DNA of 64,000 nt from Halalkalibacter oceani (GTDB taxonomy: Bacteria; Bacillota; Bacilli; Bacillales; Bacillaceae_D). The stretch spans positions 1-64,000 of the forward strand of contig NZ_JAMBOS010000012.1 of NCBI RefSeq assembly GCF_023715705.1, read 5' to 3'. A program made the translations under genes and the position numbers. A model generated the notes under the pieces. The model saw only the letters and a program-made list of their open reading frames with translations. It did not search any database and had not been told where the DNA came from. Below, one piece after another: positions 1 through 8,312 of the stretch (positions are counted from its first letter, which is position 1; each line of letters starts with the position of its first letter).

Positions 1-80
1 TATTTACACACATACAAAACAAAGAAGGTTCAAGAAGGCACCAAATGAATATTTAAACAATCTTGAAACCAAATGGTTAA

Positions 81-127
81 GGCACAACTAAACCATTGTG
101 TTAGTTGTGCCGTCTAAGTTTTTTTTA
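81..127 (+). terminator. intrinsic terminator
   Basis: An 11-bp perfect stem (GGCACAACTAA with TTAGTTGTGCC, 81-111) is followed by a T-rich tract at 119-127 on the plus strand. It probably ends a rightward gene lying off the left edge. Just after it, 126-143 (ACCTTTTGTCCAGCCTCT) looks like one arm of the dispersed terminator family seen elsewhere in the window, without its partner arm. Confidence 0.7.
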
Positions 128-159
128 CCTTTTGTCCAGCCTCTACAGCAGTTTTTTCA

Positions 160-342
160 TTAGAAAAACATGTAATAAATCACGCCTCCGATGGCGAACA
201 AGGGAATCACAAAAAGCAGGCTCTTCTTAAATGATGTTACATAGGAACGAATCCCTTTTCCGCTGTCCCCGGACGTGGCGACCTCCATCGCAAGCCAAAT
301 AATGGCCAAAAGTGCAAGAGCGATCCCGATGAACCAAGTCAT
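160..342 (-). CDS. small two-helix membrane protein, function unknown
   Basis: A 60-residue protein with two predicted membrane helices, roughly residues 2-20 and 42-59. They are joined by a short polar loop containing Gly, Ser, Lys and Arg. The start at 342 has a good ribosome site (AGGAGAGG) about 5 bases upstream. It lies between the terminator at 81-127 and the leftward pentapeptide-repeat gene, and is transcribed the same way as the latter. I do not recognise the family, and nothing in the sequence indicates a substrate. The short length and two-helix form could suit a membrane-anchored accessory peptide, but that is only a guess. Confidence 0.6.
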   Translation of the reverse strand: MTWFIGIALALLAIIWLAMEVATSGDSGKGIRSYVTSFKKSLLFVIPLFAIGGVIYYMFF

Positions 343-427
343 GTCCCACCTCTCCTGAATTTTTTCCTAATTATTCCAACTATTTACTTCCATCATACAC
401 GGTACGGAAACGCGATTCAATCACTGT

Positions 428-1060
428 TTATTTGATGTCCAATCCAAGCATCGCCGCAAACGAAAGAGCCTGCCTTTCGGAAACAATACATCCTCTCAAC
501 TCCTCCGGTGAAACAGTTAACGATTGAAAGTCAGAGCTGCTAATGTCGATTCCGTTTAATGCAGTCCGATCAAAACTGACGCCATCAATGTTACATTGCT
601 CGTAAACCGTCTTTTTCATCGTGCAATGATAAAAATCGGCGTTGGTTAGATTGGAGTCTTTAAAGTGGAGTTTTTCCATTTTCGACTCGCCAAAATTACA
701 CATCGACAGCAAGCAATGATCAAACAAAACATTCCCGAATCGGCTTTCTGCAAGCTGAACTCCTAACAGCTTACAGTTGCTGAAGGTTACCCGATGAATG
801 CTCGCATTACTTAAATCCGCATTTGAGAGGTCACAATTTTCGAAATGAACGTCGGTTATGTCGATATGACGAAACTGCGTATGCTGAAAAGTAGAGTTCT
901 TTATCACCATTCCATACAATTGAACCCGGTCAATGGTTTCATGATCAAAACATGACTTTTCCACTTCCAATCCATGCAGATGAGGATCTTCCTCGTTATA
1001 AATATCTTCAAACTTTCCTACTGGCAACTCACGGGGCAGTTTAGGTTTATCAATCTTCAT
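428..1060 (-). CDS. pentapeptide-repeat protein
   Basis: A 210-residue protein. Residues about 45-180 are built of A(D/N)LxX-like five-residue steps such as FENCDLSNADLSNAS and FKDSNLTNADF, with Phe/Leu at every fifth position. That is the signature of a right-handed quadrilateral beta-helix. The family includes DNA-mimic gyrase-protecting proteins (Qnr/MfpA) and many of unknown role. Nothing here decides between them, although the Cys-rich steps and unstructured ends fit the small YjbI-like cytosolic members better. There is no signal peptide. It starts 1060 with a modest TAGGTG ribosome site. The neighbours do not suggest a pathway. Confidence 0.85.
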   Translation of the reverse strand: MKIDKPKLPRELPVGKFEDIYNEEDPHLHGLEVEKSCFDHETIDRVQLYGMVIKNSTFQHTQFRHIDITDVHFENCDLSNADLSNASIHRVTFSNCKLLGVQLAESRFGNVLFDHCLLSMCNFGESKMEKLHFKDSNLTNADFYHCTMKKTVYEQCNIDGVSFDRTALNGIDISSSDFQSLTVSPEELRGCIVSERQALSFAAMLGLDIK

Positions 1061-1131
1061 TCAGGCACCTACTTTTTTCATGATAGCAGGAGAGATCACT
1101 CTCACTGGAAAACATTACTTGATTGATTATA

Positions 1132-1224
1132 TCACCAGGTGTCAAGAGTTCCTTCCTGCATCAGCCGCTTCGCTAACCGTTCCCCCGCTTTAGCTTTGGA
1201 AGAGGCGGGCTGCTTTCGGGACAT
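1132..1224 (-). other. possible 30-residue basic micro-ORF (doubtful)
   Basis: Within the 278-base gap before the TetR gene, the minus strand reads an ATG at 1224 and a TGA at 1132-1134. The 30-residue peptide is lysine/arginine-rich (MSRKQPASSKAKAGERLAKR at the start). The ribosome site is weak (GGCGGG, 13 bases away). It could be a small basic protein, the tail of a decayed gene, or chance. Confidence 0.2.
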
Positions 1225-1271
1225 TGGAATATAACCCGCCGTTTAAACTGTAGCGATCAGCATAAAGCCGC

Positions 1272-1323
1272 TTGATTTTTTAGAGTAAATACTCTAAACT
1301 CTTAATTAGAGTATTTACTCTAA
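1272..1323 (+). promoter_or_regulatory. TetR promoter with two 18-bp operators
   Basis: Two near-identical palindromes, TTAGAGTAAATACTCTAA (1280-1297) and TTAGAGTATTTACTCTAA (1306-1323), lie 26 bp apart centre to centre just upstream of the TetR ribosome site. A plausible sigma-A promoter is TTGATT (1272-1277), 17 bases, TAAACT (1295-1300). The operators therefore cover the -10 and the start point, a layout typical of autorepression. The exact arm match is seen directly; binding by the adjacent TetR protein is inferred. Confidence 0.85.
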
Positions 1324-1338
1324 AAAGGAGGAGGTCGC

Positions 1339-1932
1339 TTGGCTAAAAATACGAAAGAGAGAATCATTGATGCCGCAATTGAACTGTTCAATGTAAATAG
1401 CACTGGTGAAGTATCCACCAACCATATTGCAAAGGAAATCGGGATCAGCCCCGGCAATCTGTACTACCATTTTCAAAATAAAGAAGAAATTATCAGGGCG
1501 ATTTTTGAAAGGATGGTTGCCGATTTTCATCTCCTTTGGTCAATCACAAAACAGCAAAATGAGCTTTCTTTCCAAGAGTTGAGATCTTTGTTGAAAAGCA
1601 GCTTTGAACTGGAATGGAAGTATCGGTTTTTTTACAGGGAATTGATCGTTCTAATGAAAAACGATCCGGACTTAAAGTCCAGACATAGTCAGATTCAACA
1701 GGAACGAATGCAGCAGCAAAGAGCATTTCTTCAGCAATTAATCGATCTCGGTGTCTTGCATGATACTGTAAAAGGTCAGTTGGACGCCCTGCTGAAAATC
1801 AGTTGGATGATCAGTAATTACTGGCTGATGTTTCTTGAGTCGAGTGGAATAGAAGGCATAACAGAAGAACTGCTTGAGGAAGGCATCGACCTTATCTTTA
1901 CCGTCTTTACCCCTTATTTCCAGCAGAATTAG
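1339..1932 (+). CDS. TetR-family transcriptional repressor
   Basis: A 197-residue protein with an N-terminal TetR helix-turn-helix at about residues 6-50. It carries the typical Gly-Asn-Leu-Tyr-Tyr-His-Phe recognition segment (STNHIAKEIGISPGNLYYHF). The rest should form the ligand-binding and dimer domain. It starts at a TTG codon (1339) with a strong AAAGGAGGAGG site. Two palindromic operators sit immediately upstream, so it very likely represses itself and the gene that follows 10 bases after its stop. The ligand is unknown. The partner gene encodes a nitroreductase-like flavoprotein, so a redox-active or nitro/quinone compound is possible, but this is inference. Confidence 0.92.
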   Translation: MAKNTKERIIDAAIELFNVNSTGEVSTNHIAKEIGISPGNLYYHFQNKEEIIRAIFERMVADFHLLWSITKQQNELSFQELRSLLKSSFELEWKYRFFYRELIVLMKNDPDLKSRHSQIQQERMQQQRAFLQQLIDLGVLHDTVKGQLDALLKISWMISNYWLMFLESSGIEGITEELLEEGIDLIFTVFTPYFQQN

Positions 1933-1942
1933 GAGGCGCGGA

Positions 1943-3127
1943 ATGAACGTAAAACTGGAGGATAAACTTTCAAGAAGAAACTTTTTGAAAAAGACAGGAG
2001 CGTTCCTAATCGTTATGATTTGGGGCGGGTCCATCTGGCGGGCAGTTGATCAGGGTGTCTTTCAGGCAGGAAGAGGGTCAGCTTTTGAGCCGTGGGAAAA
2101 GCAGGACAATGGTGCCTTTCCTGATCAGCTCAAGCTCATTCAGGCTGCCGTTCTCGCCTCTAATCCACATAATACTCAACCTTGGCTATTTAAAGTAACT
2201 GACGATTATATTGATATTTATGCCGACGAAAGCAGACATCTCGGTGCCTTTGATCCTTTCAAGCGGGAAATGTTTATCGGGCTCGGCTGCGCGATTGAGA
2301 ACATGATGCAAGCCGCCGCTGAAAATGGCTTTTCTGCCCGCCTGCAATACACTCCTCTCTCAATGGAGCCACTCTGCATCGCCCGTGTTCACCTCGAACA
2401 AGCTTATGTCACACCTGCCCCGCTCTTTTCTTATATTTTTCACCGCCACACAAATCGTGGCGTATATGACGGCGATCGTCCGATTCCCGCTCAGCTTTAT
2501 CAAGAAATGGAACACCTTACACTGGAGGAAAAGAATGTTGATTTGCGCTGGTTTTCATCAACTGAGGATAAAAAGAAGATCAGCGACCTAATCGTTCAAT
2601 CGACAGAAGCGATTATTGCCGATGAAGAAATGAGCATCGCAAGCAATCGCTGGTTTAAGGATAGCTGGCAAGATGTCCAACAGAGTCGTGACGGAATTAC
2701 ATTAGATGCTCAGGGCGAATCCTTCTTTATTCGCGCAATTGGGAAGATGCTACCGCCATTGTCGCGAGAGAGGAATGACCAGTTTTGGCTGAACGCCACG
2801 AGAGATAGACATACGGCAACCGCCGCTGCTTACGGGCTGCTTTCTGTTCGAAATGCAGCCGTTCCGCAGCAGCCCGTTCGGGCAGGGCGCGTCTGGCAAC
2901 GGATTCATTTATTTGGCACAAAGGAAGGATTAGGGATGCATCCCCTTAATCAATTAAATGAAATGAGCGACCGGGAACAGGCATTAAAGAAGACTTCTTT
3001 CTTTCATGCAGAACGATCCAAATTAACCCCGCCTGGCTGGGATGGTATTTTTCTTTTCCGACTGGGCTACCCGCTGAAAACACCTCTGCCAAGTCCGCGC
3101 AGAGCTGTGGAGGATGTTATGATGTAA
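1943..3127 (+). CDS. Tat-exported Acg-family FMN oxidoreductase (nitroreductase-like)
   Basis: A 394-residue protein starting at ATG 1943, 10 bases after the TetR stop and behind AGGAGG; an earlier in-frame ATG overlaps the TetR gene and lacks a site. Residues 10-16 give SRRNFLK, an exact twin-arginine motif, followed by a hydrophobic segment (about 17-33). The precursor is therefore probably exported folded through Tat. The segment ASNPHNTQPWLF and later GCAIENMMQAAAENGF match Acg/Rv2032-type FMN-binding nitroreductase-fold proteins. In that family the active site of classic nitroreductases is often partly closed, and some members are thought to store FMN. Substrate is unknown. It should be coregulated with the TetR repressor. 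Confidence 0.85.
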   Translation: MNVKLEDKLSRRNFLKKTGAFLIVMIWGGSIWRAVDQGVFQAGRGSAFEPWEKQDNGAFPDQLKLIQAAVLASNPHNTQPWLFKVTDDYIDIYADESRHLGAFDPFKREMFIGLGCAIENMMQAAAENGFSARLQYTPLSMEPLCIARVHLEQAYVTPAPLFSYIFHRHTNRGVYDGDRPIPAQLYQEMEHLTLEEKNVDLRWFSSTEDKKKISDLIVQSTEAIIADEEMSIASNRWFKDSWQDVQQSRDGITLDAQGESFFIRAIGKMLPPLSRERNDQFWLNATRDRHTATAAAYGLLSVRNAAVPQQPVRAGRVWQRIHLFGTKEGLGMHPLNQLNEMSDREQALKKTSFFHAERSKLTPPGWDGIFLFRLGYPLKTPLPSPRRAVEDVMM

Positions 3128-3150
3128 AGCGCTTCTTTTTATAAATACAT

Positions 3151-3214
3151 AAGCCGCAGGAACCCAAAAGGTAGAATCAATTCTCTTCTAGCTTTTTGGA
3201 GTGTCCTGCGGCTT
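3151..3214. terminator. bidirectional terminator
   Basis: Outer arms AAGCCGCAGGA (3151-3161) and TCCTGCGGCTT pair, with further pairing of AAAAGG/CTTTTT inside. It sits between the rightward Acg-like gene and the leftward gene ending at 3235, so it can serve both. Confidence 0.7.
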
Positions 3215-3234
3215 TTATCCCGGTCATTTATAAA

Positions 3235-3573
3235 TTAAGCTTTTGCTGTGTACAAATGCCCTGACTTGTCGACAATTCCTAGATGGTAGGCTTTTTCAAG
3301 ATAGCCCAAGGCTGCTTTTTCCCGTTGAGGATCACCGCCCATACGCTTCTGCAGATCGCTATGTTCTTGCTGCCATTGATCAATTTCCCTCGACAAGAAA
3401 TGATTTCCGACGACATCCTTGTCTATCATTTCTAAGAAGTCTTTGAAACTGATCGGCGCCTGCTTGTAAGGCAAGTCTGCTCCCTCTCGTTTTGCTTTTA
3501 CATGAGCGGTAACCGTAAGTCTTGTATACGCCTGAAAACCCGCTGCTTCCTCTGTAGTAAAATGACTGAGCAA
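3235..3573 (-). CDS. conserved-looking small soluble protein, unknown function
   Basis: A 112-residue, charged, soluble protein with no signal or membrane segment. The only in-frame start after the upstream stop is TTG at 3573, ten bases downstream of a strong AAGGAGG. An ATG closer to the site is in another frame. The sequence contains a PISFKDFLEMIDKDVVGNHF stretch and several amphipathic helices, but no motif that I recognise. It stands alone between two convergent/divergent units and ends at the terminator 3151-3214. Confidence 0.6.
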   Translation of the reverse strand: MLSHFTTEEAAGFQAYTRLTVTAHVKAKREGADLPYKQAPISFKDFLEMIDKDVVGNHFLSREIDQWQQEHSDLQKRMGGDPQREKAALGYLEKAYHLGIVDKSGHLYTAKA

Positions 3574-3720
3574 TTCATCTCAACCTCCTTCAGATTATTC
3601 ACATTTCCAGTATTGGAAATCATTTGGCTGTTAGCTTGATAATATGATTAGATTCTGAATAAATTATCATTTTCAAAAAATATCATTTTGCTCACGTTTC
3701 ATCAATCTTCTCCCCTTCCA

Positions 3721-5295
3721 TCATTGCTCTCTTTCATTACCGACATTATTCTGTTCGCCTTGCTGCATATCTGTTCTCACTTTTTCAATCTGCTTGGTAA
3801 GTGAGGCGGTTAACTGCTGAATGCCGGCCGTAATGTCATTGACCTGCTCAAAATTAGTCAGCTGTTGATCCGAAGAAGAGGAAATGCTTTCAGTGCCTGC
3901 TTTGTTTTCCAGGGCGATGCTTTCCATCTGCTGTAAGGAGTGCTGTATTTCACTGATTTTCTCGCCAATTTTTGCGGCTAAATGATAGGAGGTGCTCGTT
4001 TCGTTTGATACTTGCTCAATATTGGTCACGATCGTCTCTAGTAATTCACCTGTTTGCTTGACCTGGTCCACACCACGTACTGCCTGCTTTCGGCCCAACT
4101 CTGTATACTCGCTCATACTTTTCATCCCATCAACCAATTCAGTAATGGTCGTTACAATTTGCTCTGCATAGCCGCGGGATTGATCGGCTAATTTTCGCAC
4201 CTCACTCGCGACAACAGCAAAGCCTTGTCCTTCCTTACCCGCGCGGGCGGCTTCAATCGAGGCGTTTAACGCTAATAAATTCGTTTGATTGGCGATGCTT
4301 TGGATGAGCAGCAGCATCTCCTGTATGTCGACGGACCGCTTCGTCATCTTTTCCGTTTCCTGTTCGATCTTCTGCACAGCGAAGGAAACCTGCTCCATTG
4401 TATTCACCGTCTCCACCATGCTGCTTTTCCCGCGGTTCGCTTGACTTACCGTATGTTCAGAGGATGTAACCGCGTGTTTTGCCTGGGTAATGATATTGTC
4501 GATATCATTTGCAATATTTCCCACAATTAAACTGCTCTTTTGTGCTTCTTTTACCTGATTATCAGCCCCGGCAACCATTTCAACCATTGATTCCATAATA
4601 TAATGAGAAGCCGTTGTCGACTCTTTGGCACCCTTCTCCAGTCCATCGACATTGTTTAAAAGCTCTTTCGACATTTTTGAAATATGCTCAATTAAGCTTT
4701 GCAGCATATTTTTTTGTTTTCGTTCATTCTCATTGACAATCCGATAATAATGATTGCGCGCCATTAGCTGCACAATTGTAACAAGGCTTGTCAAGACGAG
4801 GAAACAGGCGTGAATCATCAATAATGTAAACGGGTAATGATCCGTCCCACAGATTAATTCAGGAATGGTGAAATACCCAGCCAAATGTTGCAGGGCAAAA
4901 ATAAGTGTGCTGGCAACAATGATTTTACTATTTTCAAAGTAAGCCAAGCTGGCCACAACCATAAAAATAGAAAAATGATATTCAACCATTCCGTCCCCGC
5001 CAGCAACGAGCGAAATGCTGCCAAACGTCAAAGAAAGCATGATCAGCCACGGTAAAGCCGGGTGAGACCGGTCTTTGCGATAAACGAATACCGCTGCAAG
5101 CAGCAGTAGAAGCGGAATAAGCAACAACCCATTTAATAGAAACGTTAACTGAGCTGTTTGGCTGTCATGAAACGGCGATAGCAACAAATAGGTGTCCAAC
5201 CAGCCGATCTCCCGATGGAGGAAATGAACAACAAACGATAATAACGTGACAAATGCGGCAAAATACAACATAAGTTCGTTTTTCTTTTTTAACAT
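3721..5295 (-). CDS. methyl-accepting chemotaxis protein with six-helix N-terminus
   Basis: A 524-residue protein. Start 5295 is preferred over 5349 because AAGGAGAG lies 5 bases upstream. Residues about 8-190 contain six hydrophobic helices with little extracellular loop, so there is no Cache or other periplasmic sensor. A conserved-looking [13 protein letters not shown] segment lies between helices 3 and 4. The C-terminal half is a long coiled coil with the chemoreceptor hairpin tip, including the [20 protein letters not shown] and [16 protein letters not shown] segments that contact CheA/CheW. It should signal to the flagellar switch. The ligand is unknown; an integral-membrane sensor suggests a hydrophobic, membrane-state or metal/heme cue, which is inference. 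Confidence 0.93.
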   Translation of the reverse strand: MLKKKNELMLYFAAFVTLLSFVVHFLHREIGWLDTYLLLSPFHDSQTAQLTFLLNGLLLIPLLLLLAAVFVYRKDRSHPALPWLIMLSLTFGSISLVAGGDGMVEYHFSIFMVVASLAYFENSKIIVASTLIFALQHLAGYFTIPELICGTDHYPFTLLMIHACFLVLTSLVTIVQLMARNHYYRIVNENERKQKNMLQSLIEHISKMSKELLNNVDGLEKGAKESTTASHYIMESMVEMVAGADNQVKEAQKSSLIVGNIANDIDNIITQAKHAVTSSEHTVSQANRGKSSMVETVNTMEQVSFAVQKIEQETEKMTKRSVDIQEMLLLIQSIANQTNLLALNASIEAARAGKEGQGFAVVASEVRKLADQSRGYAEQIVTTITELVDGMKSMSEYTELGRKQAVRGVDQVKQTGELLETIVTNIEQVSNETSTSYHLAAKIGEKISEIQHSLQQMESIALENKAGTESISSSSDQQLTNFEQVNDITAGIQQLTASLTKQIEKVRTDMQQGEQNNVGNEREQ

Positions 5296-5590
5296 TTTTC
5301 TCTCCTTATCAAATAGCATAGATATTTGTAGCAGTAGAATAAGAGACAAACTCCTTGATTCAAACCCCCGCTTTCCTTTAGTTAAAATTATGTTATCTTC
5401 ATGTGGATTAACATGAATTCGAAGTATTTATCTATAAAATCACCTTCCTCTTTTTATAATGAAAATATGAATGACAATTAATTAAACTAAAGAATACTGA
5501 ATTATATTATAGTTTTTCCGGTTCACCTCAACCGTTATACCATTCTTTCCTATCCAGCAACTATACATAATAAAAGCTTCTCCATAATAA
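5296..5590. other. AT-rich intergenic region upstream of the chemoreceptor gene
   Basis: The 354-base gap 5296-5649 is AT-rich, holds the leader of the chemoreceptor gene and the yaaR terminator at its far end. I see no convincing open reading frame and no sigma-D match that I would defend. Confidence 0.5.
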
Positions 5591-5623
5591 AAAGCCGCAC
5601 CCTGTAAATCGGGTCCAGCTTTT
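5591..5623 (-). terminator. terminator after yaaR
   Basis: Imperfect hairpin (AAAAGCTGGACCCG with CGGGTGCGGCTTTTTATT on the minus strand) 27 bases after the yaaR stop, ending in a T tract on the minus strand. Confidence 0.6.
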
Positions 5624-5649
5624 CATGTTGGATCGCAAACAATGGCGAA

Positions 5650-6087
5650 CTAGGCATAAATATTAACAAGCAAGCCTTTGATTTCGCCGACCATATTTAG
5701 AATATCAAGTCCTTTTTTCTGCTTTTCAAGCACGGCATCTGTTAAATCGAGTAGCTTCCGGTCCACTTCCTGAACAATTTTATAAATCTTCGTCCGTCCC
5801 CGTCTGTTAAAGCCCCGTCGTTCTTCAAGACTCAGTCCTAACGAAACCGCGTCTTCCATAAAATCTTTCACCAGCTGTTTATATTTGCGCAGCTCGCCAA
5901 CCGTTCTCGATTCTGCCAGCACCCTTCCCTGATCATCGATTTTTTCCATCAGCTTGGAGAGACGTTCATACGCTTTCTCATCGCGCTGCTTTCCAATCAC
6001 TTCACTGAAGGACACCTTTGCTTCAGGTCCGGTAGTTTTTGTTCCTGTCCGCTGTAGGCCGGTTTTACCGACTCGCTGTACGTCCAT
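5650..6087 (-). CDS. yaaR: YaaR-family (DUF327) protein
   Basis: A 145-residue, helical, highly charged protein matching the YaaR/DUF327 family along its length. It has a variable N-terminus, then the conserved FMEDAVSLGLSLEERRGFNR and KIYKIVQEVDRKLLDLTDAV segments. The family is widespread in Firmicutes and its biochemical role is not established. The start at 6087 has an AGAGGTG ribosome site. Here it sits directly downstream of flagellin but beyond the hag terminator at 6225-6263, so it is probably transcribed on its own. Its placement next to hag may reflect a surface or motility link, but this is inference. Confidence 0.88.
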   Translation of the reverse strand: MDVQRVGKTGLQRTGTKTTGPEAKVSFSEVIGKQRDEKAYERLSKLMEKIDDQGRVLAESRTVGELRKYKQLVKDFMEDAVSLGLSLEERRGFNRRGRTKIYKIVQEVDRKLLDLTDAVLEKQKKGLDILNMVGEIKGLLVNIYA

Positions 6088-6224
6088 ATCATGCGCACCT
6101 CTTTACTCGATAATCTTGTCTTTTCAGTGTACCATAACAAAGGCACTTTTTCTCAACACGTTTCTCTCCGAAACCTGTAACGAGCATTCCTGTAATGAGC
6201 AAGGCCCTCTCTCTTCTCTTTGAA

Positions 6225-6263
6225 AAAGGAGCTGTCCCAAAGTCCAAGTGGAACAGCTCCTTT
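6225..6263. terminator. hag terminator
   Basis: Strong hairpin AAAGGAGCTGT (6225-6235) with ACAGCTCCTTT (6253-6263), 36 bases after the flagellin stop. On the minus strand it runs into CCTTTTTC, as an intrinsic terminator should for a highly expressed transcript. Confidence 0.9.
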
Positions 6264-6298
6264 CATATCGAATTTCCTTTTCAAAACCGCTGTTTAGC

Positions 6299-7747
6299 TT
6301 ATTGCAGCAGCTGAAGAACACCTTGCGGCAACTGATTCGCCTGAGCGAGCATCGCTGTCGCCGACTGGTTCAAAATATTATTACGGGTAAACTCCGTCAT
6401 CTCAAGCGCCATATCCGCATCGCGAATCCGTGACTCAGACGCCGTTAAGTTCTCATGCGTCACTTGGAGATTATTGACTGTATGCTCCATTCGGTTTTGC
6501 GTTGCCCCAAGCTTAGCGCGCACGTCGGAAAGAACATTAATCGCATTATCAAGGATAAAGATCGCTTCATTCGCCCCTTTCTGCGATGTCACGTCCACCT
6601 CTTCAATACCAAGTGTTACAACATCAAGACGCGGAACATCAATCATTACATTTTGATTCGTGTTCGGCCCGATTTGGAAAGCGAGGGCGTTGTTGGTGAT
6701 GGAGAACTTTGTTTCATCGTCAGCAATTGAATTGTCAAATGAAAATTCAATACCGCCATGGGTAATTACACCGTTTCTAGTTGTGATTGTTTTTTCAGCA
6801 GCAATTTTATTCTCATCGGCTGTATCTTCACCACGGTAGACAGAAAACGTTGCCTTTTGCTCAATCGAGACTTTGATTGTACCGGCTTCACGGATATTTG
6901 CTGTGTTAATGGAGAGTCCGCCAATTGAGAATTCATTATTAGGAGTCACACTACTACTGTGTACCGGGACTGAACGTTCTTCAAGCGGTAAGCCATTTGG
7001 ACCAACGACTTGAATTGTTGCACTGTATTGAATATCACTAGCCGGGTCATCCGGGTCAGGGTCATTCGCTAAGAAGCTTCTAACATTAATCGTGTATTCA
7101 CCAAACGCTTGCGGATAGAAGTCATCACCCTCTCCTAGGTCTTCATCCAATGAAATATTATCTTCGTCGGCAATTCCAGCTCCTACTTGATTCAACGTTA
7201 CGACTTCTGTACTACCTTCCACCTTGACATGATAAACCCCTGATTGTAAACGTGGATCAATGACTTTCGGCATTCCAATTACGTTTGCACCATTATCTGT
7301 ATCCTCACTGATTGAAGCCAATACTGCACTGGAGCCGTTTAGCAATTTACGAGTGTTAAATTCTGTTTTTTCAGAGATGCTGTCGACTTCAAGCTTGAGC
7401 TGCTCGACCTCTTTTTGGATTTGCTGACGGTCATATTCAGTGTTTGTATCATTGGCACCCTGGACCGCGAGTTCACGCATCCGTTGCAGAATGGCATGCA
7501 CTTCCTGAAGAGCGCCTTCTGCTGTCTGCATTAACGAAATTCCGTCCATCGCGTTCCGTTCCGCCATTTTCAGACCGCGGATCTGTGAGCGCATTTTTTC
7601 AGAGATGGCAAGCCCGGCCGCATCATCAGCAGCGCGGTTGATACGCATCCCTGAGGCAAGCTTCTCCAGGTTTTTTGATGTTTGGAACTGGTTTTTATTT
7701 AAGTTGCGGTATGCATTTAATGCTTGAATATTATTATTAATTTTCAT
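6299..7747 (-). CDS. hag: flagellin
   Basis: A 482-residue flagellin, the filament subunit exported by the flagellar type III apparatus. Residues 1-140 form the conserved D0/D1 N-terminal helices (MKINNNIQALNAYRNLNKNQ onward, with the LASGMRINRAADDAAGLAIS segment). The last 95 residues form the C-terminal D1/D0 helices ending LPQGVLQLLQ. Between them is an acidic, variable insert of about 200 residues, longer than in the 304-residue B. subtilis Hag. It would form surface domains D2/D3. It lies 25 bases downstream of fliS, so both should be read from the sigma-D promoter at 8232-8258. The ribosome site is GAGGAAGG. A strong terminator follows. Confidence 0.97.
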   Translation of the reverse strand: MKINNNIQALNAYRNLNKNQFQTSKNLEKLASGMRINRAADDAAGLAISEKMRSQIRGLKMAERNAMDGISLMQTAEGALQEVHAILQRMRELAVQGANDTNTEYDRQQIQKEVEQLKLEVDSISEKTEFNTRKLLNGSSAVLASISEDTDNGANVIGMPKVIDPRLQSGVYHVKVEGSTEVVTLNQVGAGIADEDNISLDEDLGEGDDFYPQAFGEYTINVRSFLANDPDPDDPASDIQYSATIQVVGPNGLPLEERSVPVHSSSVTPNNEFSIGGLSINTANIREAGTIKVSIEQKATFSVYRGEDTADENKIAAEKTITTRNGVITHGGIEFSFDNSIADDETKFSITNNALAFQIGPNTNQNVMIDVPRLDVVTLGIEEVDVTSQKGANEAIFILDNAINVLSDVRAKLGATQNRMEHTVNNLQVTHENLTASESRIRDADMALEMTEFTRNNILNQSATAMLAQANQLPQGVLQLLQ

Positions 7748-7772
7748 GAAAACAACGCCCTTCCTCTATTAA

Positions 7773-8192
7773 TTAATTATCGTAAATTGAATGATTTTCA
7801 TAGACATTAACTTTTTGCTTTACAGCTTTTGATTGGACATCGCGATTTGATTTCATCGCTTGATTCCATGATTCCATAATTGGCTTAAGCACAGCAATGA
7901 CTTCGTCAATCATCGCTTTATCTTTTTTAAAGTTGGCTTCAACAAGTTTATCCGCTATGTAATTATAAAGCTGCTCCAGCTGATCGGCGATAATGCCGGC
8001 TTCATAGTTTATCCCGGCTCCGAGCCGATGGATAATGTCGCTAGCTTTTTGCAGTTTTTCATTGGCGTCAATATAGCTTTTATCCTTAATATATGTAGCT
8101 GCATCTTCTAAATTAAGCAGCAATGCTTCATAAAGAAGAGCCGTGATTTCCTGCGGTGTCTTTTGATGAAGTGCTTCATTTGTCAGAAACAT
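7773..8192 (-). CDS. fliS: flagellin export chaperone FliS
   Basis: A 139-residue helical protein with the FliS pattern: YEALLLNLEDAATYIKDKSY and LQKASDIIHRLGAGINYEAG. FliS binds the C-terminal helices of flagellin and prevents premature polymerisation before export. It is usually in a fliD-fliS-fliT operon; here no fliD or fliT is beside it. Instead it directly precedes hag, which would make chaperone and client from one message. The ribosome site before 8192 is GGAGGTG. The sigma-D promoter is 40 bases upstream. Confidence 0.93.
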   Translation of the reverse strand: MFLTNEALHQKTPQEITALLYEALLLNLEDAATYIKDKSYIDANEKLQKASDIIHRLGAGINYEAGIIADQLEQLYNYIADKLVEANFKKDKAMIDEVIAVLKPIMESWNQAMKSNRDVQSKAVKQKVNVYENHSIYDN

Positions 8193-8231
8193 GGCTAAGG
8201 CTTCACCTCCATCTGTCTGCTTCTACTTTTA

Positions 8232-8258
8232 TTATCGGAAGCTCGTACCAATTGTTTA
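8232..8258 (-). promoter_or_regulatory. sigma-D (flagellar) promoter for fliS-hag
   Basis: On the minus strand TAAA (8258-8255), 15 bases, then TCCGATAA (8239-8232). This fits the sigma-D consensus TAAA-N15-GCCGATAT with two mismatches in the -10. Its position, 40 bases before fliS, supports it. Confidence 0.85.
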
Positions 8259-8312
8259 ATAGATTGTCATAAAAAAAGTTTATGCCGCCATGTTTCTTAC
8301 ATAAATGAATCG

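Noticed and set aside
3125-3138. cre-like TGTAAAGCGCTTCT
   Set aside because: The CG pair is shifted by one base against the consensus, and it lies downstream of a gene.
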